A stretch of DNA of 64,000 bases from Robertkochia solimangrovi (GTDB lineage: Bacteria; Bacteroidota; Bacteroidia; Flavobacteriales; Flavobacteriaceae): assembly GCF_007279655.1 (NCBI RefSeq), contig NZ_QKWN01000001.1, positions 868,001-932,000 on the forward strand, read 5' to 3'. Each line of letters opens with the position of its first letter. The stretch's first letter is position 1. Positions 34,912 to 42,655 of the stretch are shown piece by piece. Under the pieces are notes generated by a model, which ran no database searches, had not been told where the DNA came from, and saw nothing but the letters and a program-made list of their open reading frames with translations. The translations under genes and the position numbers were made by a program.

Positions 34912-34965
34912 CAAAATCACTATTATCACCAGTATCATTATTGTCACCAATGTCACCATTATCAC
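34912..34965. repeat. Degenerate 9-bp tandem repeat, second copy
   Basis: Six consecutive 9-mers: CAAAATCAC, TATTATCAC, CAGTATCAT, TATTGTCAC, CAATGTCAC, CATTATCAC. Read on the minus strand they give GTGACATTG-type units as at 16561-16630. As there, the array sits just behind an intrinsic terminator. Confidence 0.75.
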
Positions 34966-34981
34966 GTATCAGGGTTGTATC

Positions 34982-35024
34982 TTTTTTACACACTTTTTGG
35001 CTATGTATACACTTTGCTATACAT
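34982..35024 (+). promoter_or_regulatory. Upstream site of the second PepSY-like gene: shared 14-mer plus inverted repeat
   Basis: TTTTTTACACACTT (34982-34995) is identical to 34303-34316. Directly after it, ATGTATA (35003-35009) and TATACAT (35018-35024) form a perfect 7-bp inverted repeat with 8-bp spacer, the form of a dimer-binding operator. Confidence 0.5.
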
Positions 35025-35093
35025 ATTTCAAATAGGTTGAAATACTTGGATTATCTGTAAATGCTTGATATAAAAGGCTTTTAGAATGTTGTT

Positions 35094-35110
35094 TTGGCAT
35101 TCTGACTGTA
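35094..35110 (+). promoter_or_regulatory. Candidate sigma-54 promoter of the second PepSY-like gene
   Basis: TTGGCAT, five bases, CTGTA against TTGGCAC-N5-TTGCA: good -24 half, imperfect -12 half (GG-N10-GT). It is 43 bp before the start at 35153 and 70 bp after the inverted repeat. No primary-sigma promoter is evident. Confidence 0.4.
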
Positions 35111-35152
35111 TGGTATGATAATTTCATTATATAAATAAGAATTATAAATCAA

Positions 35153-35473
35153 ATGAATATGAGAAATTTAGTTTTAGTATCAGCATTGGCATTAGGAGGG
35201 TTTACCTCATTCGCTGCAACTCCGGTTATTTTTCATGACGGAATCGCTGAGGATATATATGAAGAGGTGATCTCATTCCAGGAAGAGTTTAAAGAAATTA
35301 AAGTTGAGGAAGTTCCTCAGGCAGTTCAGGATGCTTTGGCTAATGATTTTCCGGGAGCAGAAATAGCTAAAGCCTATGTTAATGAAGCTAAAGAATACAA
35401 GCTTGAAGTTACAATGGGAGAAGAAACAGCAACCTTATATGCAAATGAAAGTGGTGAGTGGATCCAGAAATAG
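35153..35473 (+). CDS. Small exported PepSY-like protein (paralog 2)
   Basis: 106-residue exported protein, paralog of the gene at 34511. Signal peptide RNLVLVSALALGGFTSFAA, then an acidic middle (EDIYEEVISFQEEFKEIKVE), then VPQAVQDALANDFPGAEIAK and YKLEVTMGEETATLYANESG. The middle is longer and more acidic than in paralog 1; the C-terminal half is nearly the same. ATG 35153 or 35159 both work. Function unknown; the response regulator immediately downstream is a candidate regulator. Confidence 0.85.
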   Translation: MNMRNLVLVSALALGGFTSFAATPVIFHDGIAEDIYEEVISFQEEFKEIKVEEVPQAVQDALANDFPGAEIAKAYVNEAKEYKLEVTMGEETATLYANESGEWIQK

Positions 35474-35491
35474 GACCCAGTCATAATTTGG

Positions 35492-35525
35492 AAACCCCGT
35501 GATGCAGTCACGGGGTTTTTTTTAT
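35492..35525 (+). terminator. Terminator after PepSY-like paralog 2
   Basis: AAACCCCGTGA and TCACGGGGTTT pair across TGCAG, followed by a T-run. Confidence 0.92.
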
Positions 35526-35556
35526 GATTTTTTTAATCTTAAGCGCTTTATAACTT

Positions 35557-35577
35557 GCTACTTTTGTGAAAAGTAGC
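35557..35577 (+). promoter_or_regulatory. Perfect hyphenated palindrome over the response-regulator promoter
   Basis: Arms GCTACTTTT and AAAAGTAGC flank GTG (35557-35577). The left arm and spacer contain TACTTTTG (35559-35566), a TAnnTTTG -7 element. The ATG is 9 bp downstream (35586). It could be an operator or a hairpin at the mRNA 5' end; autoregulation is inference. Confidence 0.6.
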
Positions 35578-35585
35578 GCCATAAT

Positions 35586-36953
35586 ATGCCAAATATACTT
35601 CTAATTGAGGATGATGTTGCATTTTCCGCAATGCTCGAGCGATTTTTAAACAAGAACCACTTCGAAGTTATTACTAGTTATTCCTCCGCTGACGCTTTGG
35701 AAAAGTTAAGTGAGCATTCTTTCGATCTTGTTTTTACAGACCTTCGGCTTCCGGATGACGATGGGATTGCTGTTCTTTCAAAAGTGAAGGCTAAATTTCC
35801 GGGACTGCCAGTGATCCTGATGACCTCTTATGCAGAGGTTAATACGGCAGTTGAAGCTATGAAGAAAGGAGCTTTTGATTATATTTCAAAACCCTTTAAT
35901 CAGGATGAAGTACTGTTGGTTATTAAGAACGCGTTACGTACTGATGTCAAGGTCCCTAAGGAAAAACCAGGCGTTGCTGCCCCTGATGAAAAACCGGGGA
36001 AGGGGTCAGGATCCAGATCTGCAAGGCAGCGTGTGAAAGGAATTAGCAATGCCTCCTCTAAACTGAATGAATACATCAATCTGGTTGCACCAACTGATAT
36101 GTCTGTATTGATCATAGGTGACAGTGGTACAGGAAAAGAAGTGGTAGCCAAAGCTATCCATGACAATAGTAAACGAAAGGATTTTAATTTTGTAGCGGTG
36201 GATTGCGGTGCAATCCCCAAAGAGATCGCTGCCAGTGAATTCTTCGGTCATATCAAAGGGTCGTTTACAGGGGCCGTAAATGATAAGAAAGGACACTTTG
36301 AGGCTGCGAATAAGGGAACTATTTTTTTAGATGAAGTCGGAAATCTCTCCTATGAAAACCAGATTCAGTTATTGCGGGCATTGCAGGAAAGGAAGATCAA
36401 GCCTATCGGAAGCAACAAAGAGATCGATGTTGATATACGCCTCATAACGGCCACTAATGAAGATCTTGTAAAGGCGGTTGAAAATGGAACTTTTCGAGAA
36501 GATCTTTATCATCGATTGAATGAGTTCTCTATAAAGGTACCTTCGTTACATGACCGTAAGGAAGATCTCATGATCTTCGCAGATCATTTTCTTAAACTTG
36601 CGAATGAACAATTGGATAAAGAGGTAGTGGGGTTTTCGGATGAGGTTATCGCTCTTTTTCAGAGTTATAAATGGCCGGGAAATCTCAGGGAAATGTCGAA
36701 TGTCATTAAAAGGTCGGCATTGCTTACGCATGGGGAGTTGATCTCTAAAGATGCGTTACCGGCGGAACTTGTAAACCCAAAACCTGAGCAGTCAACTGTT
36801 CGACGTTCATTTTCTACCAAGGAGAATGAAAAAGATCTGATCGTAAATGCCCTTGCAGAGGTGGATAATAATAAATCAAAAGCTGCACGATTACTAAATA
36901 TCACACGAAAAACACTTTACAATAAATTAAAGGAATATAATATTGAGCCCTGA
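35586..36953 (+). CDS. Sigma-54-dependent response regulator (NtrC/AtoC family)
   Basis: 455-residue enhancer-binding transcription activator. Residues 1-120 are a receiver (VFTDLRLPDDDG phosphoacceptor Asp; Lys in YISKPFNQDE). A charged Pro/Lys linker precedes the AAA+ domain (about 150-385) with Walker A GDSGTGKE, the sigma-54 contact loop as GSFTGA instead of GAFTGA, Walker B GTIFLDEVGNL and an arginine region FREDLYHRLNEF. The C-terminal Fis-type helix-turn-helix is KAARLLNITRKTLYNKLKEY. It is tail-to-tail with the hybrid kinase (10 bp between stops), its likely partner. Two PepSY-like genes upstream are candidate targets. Confidence 0.95.
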   Translation: MPNILLIEDDVAFSAMLERFLNKNHFEVITSYSSADALEKLSEHSFDLVFTDLRLPDDDGIAVLSKVKAKFPGLPVILMTSYAEVNTAVEAMKKGAFDYISKPFNQDEVLLVIKNALRTDVKVPKEKPGVAAPDEKPGKGSGSRSARQRVKGISNASSKLNEYINLVAPTDMSVLIIGDSGTGKEVVAKAIHDNSKRKDFNFVAVDCGAIPKEIAASEFFGHIKGSFTGAVNDKKGHFEAANKGTIFLDEVGNLSYENQIQLLRALQERKIKPIGSNKEIDVDIRLITATNEDLVKAVENGTFREDLYHRLNEFSIKVPSLHDRKEDLMIFADHFLKLANEQLDKEVVGFSDEVIALFQSYKWPGNLREMSNVIKRSALLTHGELISKDALPAELVNPKPEQSTVRRSFSTKENEKDLIVNALAEVDNNKSKAARLLNITRKTLYNKLKEYNIEP

Positions 36954-36963
36954 CTCCAGGTGC

Positions 36964-39414
36964 CTACGCCTTACTTTTAATCGTTAGCATGATTCCGTCG
37001 AAGGTCTGTTCTATCGCATGTTCAAGCTTCCGGGTCTTTTCTGTTAAAATCTTCGCATCATTAATTTCAACATATTCCAGTTCGTCAAGGATCCCGGTGA
37101 CCTTTCCGGCTTTGATTTGACGAAACATGGTTTGCATCTTATGGGCAAGATTCTTAACGCCATTGTAATCCGATGCATCAGCAAAGTCTTTGATCCTGAT
37201 AAGGTCTTGTTTGGAATTGGCGATGAACAGTTCCAGCAATTCGATCATGGAGTCATCATCAGATAGAAAAGAGCGCAATGGACTCAGGTCGAAATCAGGT
37301 GCGGAATCTTTGGTTGCCTGATTCGTTTCAGGTATCTCCTGCAACATTTCTTCGTTGCCTAAGGCCTGGTCTATCGTTTTTAAAAGGTTTTCCGGTGAAT
37401 AGGGTTTAAAAAGAAATCCGGCAAATCCGGAATCCAGATAACTACTTTTATTGAGGTCTTTTCTACCCGTAACTGCAATGATCGGCTGGTCTTTATAATT
37501 GAATTTTGGATCTGCCCGCAGGTTTTCGGCAAAATGAAAGCCGTTCATGCCGGGTAGTTGTATGTCGGTAATGATCAGGTCGTAATGTATGTTAGGAATC
37601 TCTGAAAGAGCGGTTGCTGCATCATCATAACTGTGGATGGTGAAGCCTTTGGAACGCAGCACCTCCGTAATCATTTGCAGCAAGGTTTGGTCATCATCGA
37701 TAATGATGGCACTTAAATTGTGAAGTACACCGTTAGCCTCTTTTTCTTCCGTTTTTATCGGCTTGTCTGAATATGCCAAAGGCAGGGCTAAGGTGAAGGA
37801 GCTGCCTTTGCCCGCTTCAGATTCCAGCGATAAGTCTCCGCCGAGTAAGCCCGCCAGCTTTTTTGAGATGGTGAGTCCTAGTCCCGTACCTCCGTATTGT
37901 TTCTCTATGGTTTCCTCTGCCTGAGTGAACTCCTCAAAGATGGCCTGTTGCTTTTCAGGTCGAATACCAATACCGGTATCGGTTACCGTGATGGTCATGA
38001 TGTCGGGGCTGTAATCACTAATTTGAGCAGCGATCAGAATACTTCCTTCCTCGGTGAATTTATAGGCATTACCCAATAAGTTGGAAAGGATCTGTTTTAT
38101 ACGGAAAGGATCGCCGAGCAAAGGTTTGGTGAAGGCCTTGTCGATATGAATCTTTAAACGAATTGGTTTGTCAGAATACAAGGAGCTGATCCCGTCTGCA
38201 GTATCTCTTATCAATCTTTCCAGGTCAAACGGAATGTGTTCAACCGGAATCTTACCTGCTTCGAGTTTTGTGAAATCAAGAAGGTCATCCACCAGTTTGG
38301 TCATGAAAGAAGACGAATTCCGGATACGGTCGGTATAGTACCTTTCACGGTTACTGAGATTCCCTTCCTTTAACAGTTCGGTATATCCAAGAATGGTACT
38401 CAATGGTGTTCTCATGTCATGACTAACCATCGAGATCAATTGTTCCCTGCTTTTTAATAGTGATTTGGTAAATTCATTGGAAGCTTCGATCTGCTCCCGG
38501 TATTTCTGTGTTTTCCAAAAATCGTTGAGAATTAGAATTGAAAAGATAATCACCAGAATCGCTGCGATGATCGCCGATACAGTGATCACATTCAAACTTC
38601 TTCTAAGTACTTTTTCCCGTTTCAGATTCTCTTCCCGGGATATGTTCAGGAATTCATTTTCGAAGGCTGAAAGAATCTCCCGAAGCTGCTGGGAGGTGGT
38701 AAGGTCATTCTGTAATAATTGATTTTCTTTTATGGTGAGTGTTAGTTTCTGTTGCGAAACTTCTTCACGAATGTCTTCCAGCATAGCTCTGGAGGCGATC
38801 ACCAGCGAGTCCAGTGTTTTTTCGTCTACAGTATTGGTGGAGTCACGGGGGATGTTGCGATTTAGGATATTGATCCATTCCTGTAATTGCTGCCTGCGTT
38901 CAAGAGGTATAGTGGAAGGACTGGCAACAAAATCGGTTAAGGAAAGTCTTCCAAGGGTTTCTTCAATATTGGAGAATTTAGCGATGGCCTTTTCCAAAGC
39001 CTTTTCGGCATTATCACTATGTCTGATCTGACGGAGATCCCTTATGTTGTTCACTTTCTGGCGGATGAGCAGTTTAACACTGTCGAGAAGTTTTTGCTGA
39101 TGATCATTGATGACCATTTTTTGTAGGGAGTCGATCTCAACGATGATCGATTCATTCTTATTGAGGTAATTCTCGAAGGGCTCTTCCCGATTTGACTGAA
39201 TCGCAGACCTGGCAAAGCTTTCACTCTCATAAAGCAGGTTCAGTAATTTGCCAATCCTTATGATCTTATTCTTTTCCAGCGTATCATCCTCCTGAGCGCG
39301 GGTAAATGAATTGATCTCATTATAGACGATCTTCCCAACAACCACAACCAGTAAGGCGAGTGCGATATAGCTGATCAGTACCTTTACCGTTATTCTCCTT
39401 TTCGAGTTATTCAT
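36964..39414 (-). CDS. Hybrid histidine kinase with receiver and Hpt domains
   Basis: 816-residue membrane sensor. TM1 (about 11-31) and TM2 (about 277-298) enclose a helical sensor domain of about 245 residues. Then come HisKA (QLISMVSHDMRTPLSTILGY, phospho-His), HATPase (LLGNAYKFTEEGS, TVTDTGIGI, GGTGLGLTISKKLAGLLGG), a receiver (LIITDIQLPGMNG; Lys in FLFKPYSPE) and a C-terminal Hpt domain (VKNLAHKMQTMFRQI). All phosphorelay residues are intact, so phosphate can pass His-Asp-His-Asp to a separate regulator, most likely the convergent one next door. The signal is unknown. Confidence 0.95.
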   Translation of the reverse strand: MNNSKRRITVKVLISYIALALLVVVVGKIVYNEINSFTRAQEDDTLEKNKIIRIGKLLNLLYESESFARSAIQSNREEPFENYLNKNESIIVEIDSLQKMVINDHQQKLLDSVKLLIRQKVNNIRDLRQIRHSDNAEKALEKAIAKFSNIEETLGRLSLTDFVASPSTIPLERRQQLQEWINILNRNIPRDSTNTVDEKTLDSLVIASRAMLEDIREEVSQQKLTLTIKENQLLQNDLTTSQQLREILSAFENEFLNISREENLKREKVLRRSLNVITVSAIIAAILVIIFSILILNDFWKTQKYREQIEASNEFTKSLLKSREQLISMVSHDMRTPLSTILGYTELLKEGNLSNRERYYTDRIRNSSSFMTKLVDDLLDFTKLEAGKIPVEHIPFDLERLIRDTADGISSLYSDKPIRLKIHIDKAFTKPLLGDPFRIKQILSNLLGNAYKFTEEGSILIAAQISDYSPDIMTITVTDTGIGIRPEKQQAIFEEFTQAEETIEKQYGGTGLGLTISKKLAGLLGGDLSLESEAGKGSSFTLALPLAYSDKPIKTEEKEANGVLHNLSAIIIDDDQTLLQMITEVLRSKGFTIHSYDDAATALSEIPNIHYDLIITDIQLPGMNGFHFAENLRADPKFNYKDQPIIAVTGRKDLNKSSYLDSGFAGFLFKPYSPENLLKTIDQALGNEEMLQEIPETNQATKDSAPDFDLSPLRSFLSDDDSMIELLELFIANSKQDLIRIKDFADASDYNGVKNLAHKMQTMFRQIKAGKVTGILDELEYVEINDAKILTEKTRKLEHAIEQTFDGIMLTIKSKA

Positions 39415-39492
39415 AAGAGCTCACTTACCCAGGCATTAACATAAGTTATTAAAATTAAATGAAAATCTGTCGTTATATTGTTATACTATTCA

Positions 39493-39500
39493 TAATTTTG
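39493..39500 (+). promoter_or_regulatory. Likely promoter -7 element of the TPP-riboswitch transcript
   Basis: TAATTTTG fits TAnnTTTG and ends a few bases before the riboswitch; no clear -33 box. Confidence 0.45.
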
Positions 39501-39506
39501 CGCCGT

Positions 39507-39585
39507 CTCAAAGGGGTGCCTTACATTCAGGCTGAGATCATACCCGTAGAACCTGGAACAGGTAATGCTGTTTAGGGAAACGTAT
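39507..39585 (+). promoter_or_regulatory. TPP (thiamine pyrophosphate) riboswitch
   Basis: The THI-box core is present in order: AAGGGGTGCC, GGCTGAGATCATACCCGTAG, AACCTG, CAGGTAATGCTG and AGGGAAACG. It is the leader of the TonB-dependent receptor that follows about 90 bp later. TPP binding would reduce expression of the receptor when thiamine is plentiful. The expression platform is not clear to me. Confidence 0.95.
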
Positions 39586-39676
39586 TTTACATTGTTGAAC
39601 GGTGTAAAGTATATAATCACATAATTAGTTTAATCAAAGAATAATGACCCCTTTTATTCGTATTGAAATATTACGA

Positions 39677-42061
39677 ATGAAAAGTTTATTCGCTACCTTA
39701 TTTTTTCTTTTACTCTCCTTGTCGGCAATAACCGCACAGGAATATAAAGTTTTTGGAACCTTTAAGGATCCGCAACAAGTACCGATGGCTGGCGTCAGTG
39801 TCACCCTGGAAGATTCGACAATGGGCACGGTTACTGACAGCTCGGGTTATTATGAGTTGTGGGTTCCTGCAGGAGAGCACACTTTTGTTTTCAGTTATTT
39901 CACATCAGAGCCTTTAAAAAGAAGGTTAAAGGTGTCAAAGAATACGGAATTGAATATACACTTGAATGAGGATGATATCATGCTGGATGAGGTGCTGGTA
40001 TCGGCCATTCGGGTTAGTGGACAAGCGCCTGTAACCTATTCAAATCTTACTGCCGATGAGATCCAACCCAGAAACCTTGGACAGGATATACCGGTGCTCA
40101 TGAACTATATGCCTTCGGTTGTCACAACCTCAGATGCCGGTGCGGGTGTAGGTTATACAGGGATTCGGGTGCGTGGTAGTGATGCTACCAGAGTCAATGT
40201 TACGATCAATGGAATTCCGTATAACGATGCGGAATCACATGGGACCTTCTGGGTGAATATGCCTGATTTTGCATCTTCTGTTCAGGATCTGCAATTGCAG
40301 CGAGGGGTAGGAACCTCCACCAATGGTTCCGGAGCTTTCGGAGCCAGTTTAAACCTGCTTACAGATAAGGTCTCTGAAGAAGCCTTTGCGGAGATTTCCA
40401 CTGGAGCAGGTAGTTTTAATACCTTTAGAAACAATATCAAGTTCAGCACCGGATTGATGAACGATCATATCGAAGTATCCGGAAGGCTTTCAAGAATCAA
40501 ATCAGACGGCTATGTCGATCGGGCTTCCTCCGATCTGGAATCCTATTTTCTGCAGGCGGCTTATGTCGATAAGAATACCCTGATCAAGGCTTTGCTATTT
40601 GGTGGCCATGAAATCACCTATCAGTCCTGGAATGGAGTTGAGGATCCGGCCTTACTGGAAACGCACCGTACCTTTAATAGTGCAGGAGCGATCTATGATG
40701 AAGAAGGGAATATCGTTGATTATTATGATAACGAGGTCGACGATTACAAACAAGACCATTTTCAATTGCATTGGGGACAAGCCTGGAACAGTAACTGGAG
40801 TACGAATCTGGCATTTCATTATACCCGTGGCAGAGGGTTCTTCGAACAGTACAGACAGGATGATGATTTTGAAACTTATGGATTGACCCCGATCATGGTC
40901 GACGGACAACTCCTCAATACTACCGATCTTATCAGAAGGCGCTGGTTGGACAATGATTTTTATGGAACAACCTTTTCGGCGACCTATGCTGATAATAGTG
41001 CGTTCAACCTGATCTTAGGCGGAGCCTGGAATAAGTATGAGGGGGATCATTTTGGAGAAATTATCTGGGCGAGATATGCTTCTGATAGTGATTATCATGA
41101 CCGATATTATGATGATAATTCTCTGAAAACTGATTTTAACCTATATGCTAAGGCTGATGTGAAGATCAGTGAGGCATGGAGTCTTTTCGGGGATCTGCAG
41201 TATCGTACCGTGCATTATACGGCAAACGGAGCTGAAACGGGAATCGTGGATGATACCTTTGATTTCTTTAATCCTAAATTCGGGGTGACCTATACACTCA
41301 ATGATACAAATCACTTGTATCTTTCCTATGCCCGGGCTCATCGTGAACCGAACCGAAATGATTATGAAGGCGGTAGTCCGAATCCGGAAAAACTGAATGA
41401 TTTTGAATTGGGATGGCGTTTTAATACTTCAGGGATGCGCATCAATACCAATGTCTATTATATGAGGTATAAAGATCAGCTTGTTTTAACAGGTGAGTTG
41501 AATGATGTCGGTGCACCGCTTCGGGAAAATGTTGGAGACAGCTACCGACTGGGTCTTGAAGTAGATGCTATGGTAATGCTCAGTGATCATTTTGTATGGC
41601 GCCCTAATGTAGCGCTCAGTGAAAACCGAAATCTTGATTTCTATTTTGAAAGAAATGGAATACTGACAGACCTGGGTAATACCCATATCTCTTATTCTCC
41701 CGGAATCGTTGCCGGAAATATGATTACCTGGATGCCTGTAACCGGTCTTCAGATGAGCTTCCTGAGCAAATATGTTTCCAGTCAGTATCTCGGGAATATC
41801 GATACTAACTCCTCAAAGCTTGATGCTTATTTTGTGAATGATCTGAACTTGCAGTATGAATGGAAGCCACAATGGGTATTCGATTCGATCATCCTAAGCG
41901 GACTCGTGAATAATATCTTTGACGAAAAATATATTTCCAATGGATATTATTATACTTATGATGTTCCTGAAGCAGATGATTCCGTAACCACTTATGACGG
42001 TGTCGGGTACTATCCACAGGCAGGAATTAACTTCCTGGTTGGGGCTACTTTTAAATTTTAA
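39677..42061 (+). CDS. TonB-dependent receptor, predicted thiamine uptake (Omr1-like)
   Basis: Outer-membrane beta-barrel of 794 residues. Signal peptide KSLFATLFFLLLSLSAITAQ, then a carboxypeptidase-regulatory-like domain (KVFGTFKDPQQVPMAGVSVT; about 20-105), plug domain (GYTGIRVRGSDATRVNVTIN; DLQLQRGVGTSTNGSGAFGA) and a barrel ending in LVGATFKF with a terminal Phe. The TPP riboswitch just upstream makes thiamine or a thiamine precursor the likely substrate. ATG 39677 is preferred over 39644 because it puts the signal peptide at the start. No other uptake gene is in this transcript. Confidence 0.93.
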   Translation: MKSLFATLFFLLLSLSAITAQEYKVFGTFKDPQQVPMAGVSVTLEDSTMGTVTDSSGYYELWVPAGEHTFVFSYFTSEPLKRRLKVSKNTELNIHLNEDDIMLDEVLVSAIRVSGQAPVTYSNLTADEIQPRNLGQDIPVLMNYMPSVVTTSDAGAGVGYTGIRVRGSDATRVNVTINGIPYNDAESHGTFWVNMPDFASSVQDLQLQRGVGTSTNGSGAFGASLNLLTDKVSEEAFAEISTGAGSFNTFRNNIKFSTGLMNDHIEVSGRLSRIKSDGYVDRASSDLESYFLQAAYVDKNTLIKALLFGGHEITYQSWNGVEDPALLETHRTFNSAGAIYDEEGNIVDYYDNEVDDYKQDHFQLHWGQAWNSNWSTNLAFHYTRGRGFFEQYRQDDDFETYGLTPIMVDGQLLNTTDLIRRRWLDNDFYGTTFSATYADNSAFNLILGGAWNKYEGDHFGEIIWARYASDSDYHDRYYDDNSLKTDFNLYAKADVKISEAWSLFGDLQYRTVHYTANGAETGIVDDTFDFFNPKFGVTYTLNDTNHLYLSYARAHREPNRNDYEGGSPNPEKLNDFELGWRFNTSGMRINTNVYYMRYKDQLVLTGELNDVGAPLRENVGDSYRLGLEVDAMVMLSDHFVWRPNVALSENRNLDFYFERNGILTDLGNTHISYSPGIVAGNMITWMPVTGLQMSFLSKYVSSQYLGNIDTNSSKLDAYFVNDLNLQYEWKPQWVFDSIILSGLVNNIFDEKYISNGYYYTYDVPEADDSVTTYDGVGYYPQAGINFLVGATFKF

Positions 42062-42080
42062 AGTAATACGAAAATAAGAG

Positions 42081-42099
42081 ACTGTGGGCGTCCTACAGT
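42081..42099. terminator. Bidirectional hairpin between the TonB receptor and Rieske-like genes
   Basis: ACTGTGGG and CCTACAGT pair (one G-T wobble) across CGT, between two convergent stops. The T-rich flanks are weak. Confidence 0.6.
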
Positions 42100-42543
42100 T
42101 TAATTTGAAACACGGAGAATAGTGCCGCTACCGGTCACCTGATAATTCAGGAGGCCGTAGGCCCTTTCTCCCTCAGGTAATTCACTGAGTATGGCTCCAT
42201 TCACCAGACTGTATAGGTAATCATCACAACTACATCGGCAATTTACACCGCCTTCGATCTTCATCGTAGAACAGGCACTCGGTGTATGGTTCGGGCAACT
42301 GGCTTCCCATGCGAGAAAATTCCCAAATCCCTGATTGATCACGATGATCCCTTTGATACCGACATTCGTCCCGCCGATATAAATAGCACTGCCCGGAGTG
42401 TTCAGATTTCCATATTGAGGCAGGTTGAGATTTATATCATAAGAGAACTTTGGTTCGACCAAATAAGGGTTCCGGTCAGAAGTGGAATTGTCGCATGAAA
42501 GTGCGAGGAAAATAGTCAGCAGTAGGAGGAATTTATGTCGCAT
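42100..42543 (-). CDS. Degenerate Rieske-like lipoprotein
   Basis: 147-residue lipoprotein (KFLLLLTIFLALSCDNS lipobox). The C-terminal half looks like a Rieske domain: NFLAWEASCPNHTPSACSTM, then VNCRCSCDDYLYSLVNGAIL. Normal Rieske ligands are CxH and CxxH; here the first motif is CPNH and the second reads CSCD with Asp in place of the ligand His and no CHGS. A normal [2Fe-2S] cluster is therefore doubtful. It may have become a binding or structural protein. It is divergent from greA. Confidence 0.8.
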   Translation of the reverse strand: MRHKFLLLLTIFLALSCDNSTSDRNPYLVEPKFSYDINLNLPQYGNLNTPGSAIYIGGTNVGIKGIIVINQGFGNFLAWEASCPNHTPSACSTMKIEGGVNCRCSCDDYLYSLVNGAILSELPEGERAYGLLNYQVTGSGTILRVSN

Positions 42544-42595
42544 AAAAAATGTTGTGTGGCAATTTACAATAAAATTACAGTTGATTAAAATTTTG

Positions 42596-42603
42596 TATAT
42601 TTG
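42596..42603 (+). promoter_or_regulatory. Likely promoter -7 element of greA
   Basis: TATATTTG fits TAnnTTTG, 52 bp before the greA ATG. It is identical to the rimP -7 box. Confidence 0.5.
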
Positions 42604-42609
42604 TATAAA

Positions 42610-42635
42610 TCCTCTTTGAGAAAGGGGATTTTTTG
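42610..42635 (+). promoter_or_regulatory. Attenuator-like hairpin in the greA leader
   Basis: ATCCTCTTT pairs with AAAGGGGAT (one T-G wobble) around GAG, followed by six T; ATG is at 42656. Shape and spacing from promoter resemble the rimP leader hairpin. Confidence 0.55.
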
Positions 42636-42655
42636 TATTTATTAACGAAGAAGTT

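Noticed and set aside
40599-40909. Overlapping frames of about 85-95 codons on both strands inside the TonB receptor gene
   Set aside because: They are shadows of the receptor reading frame with no domain, signal or plausible start region.
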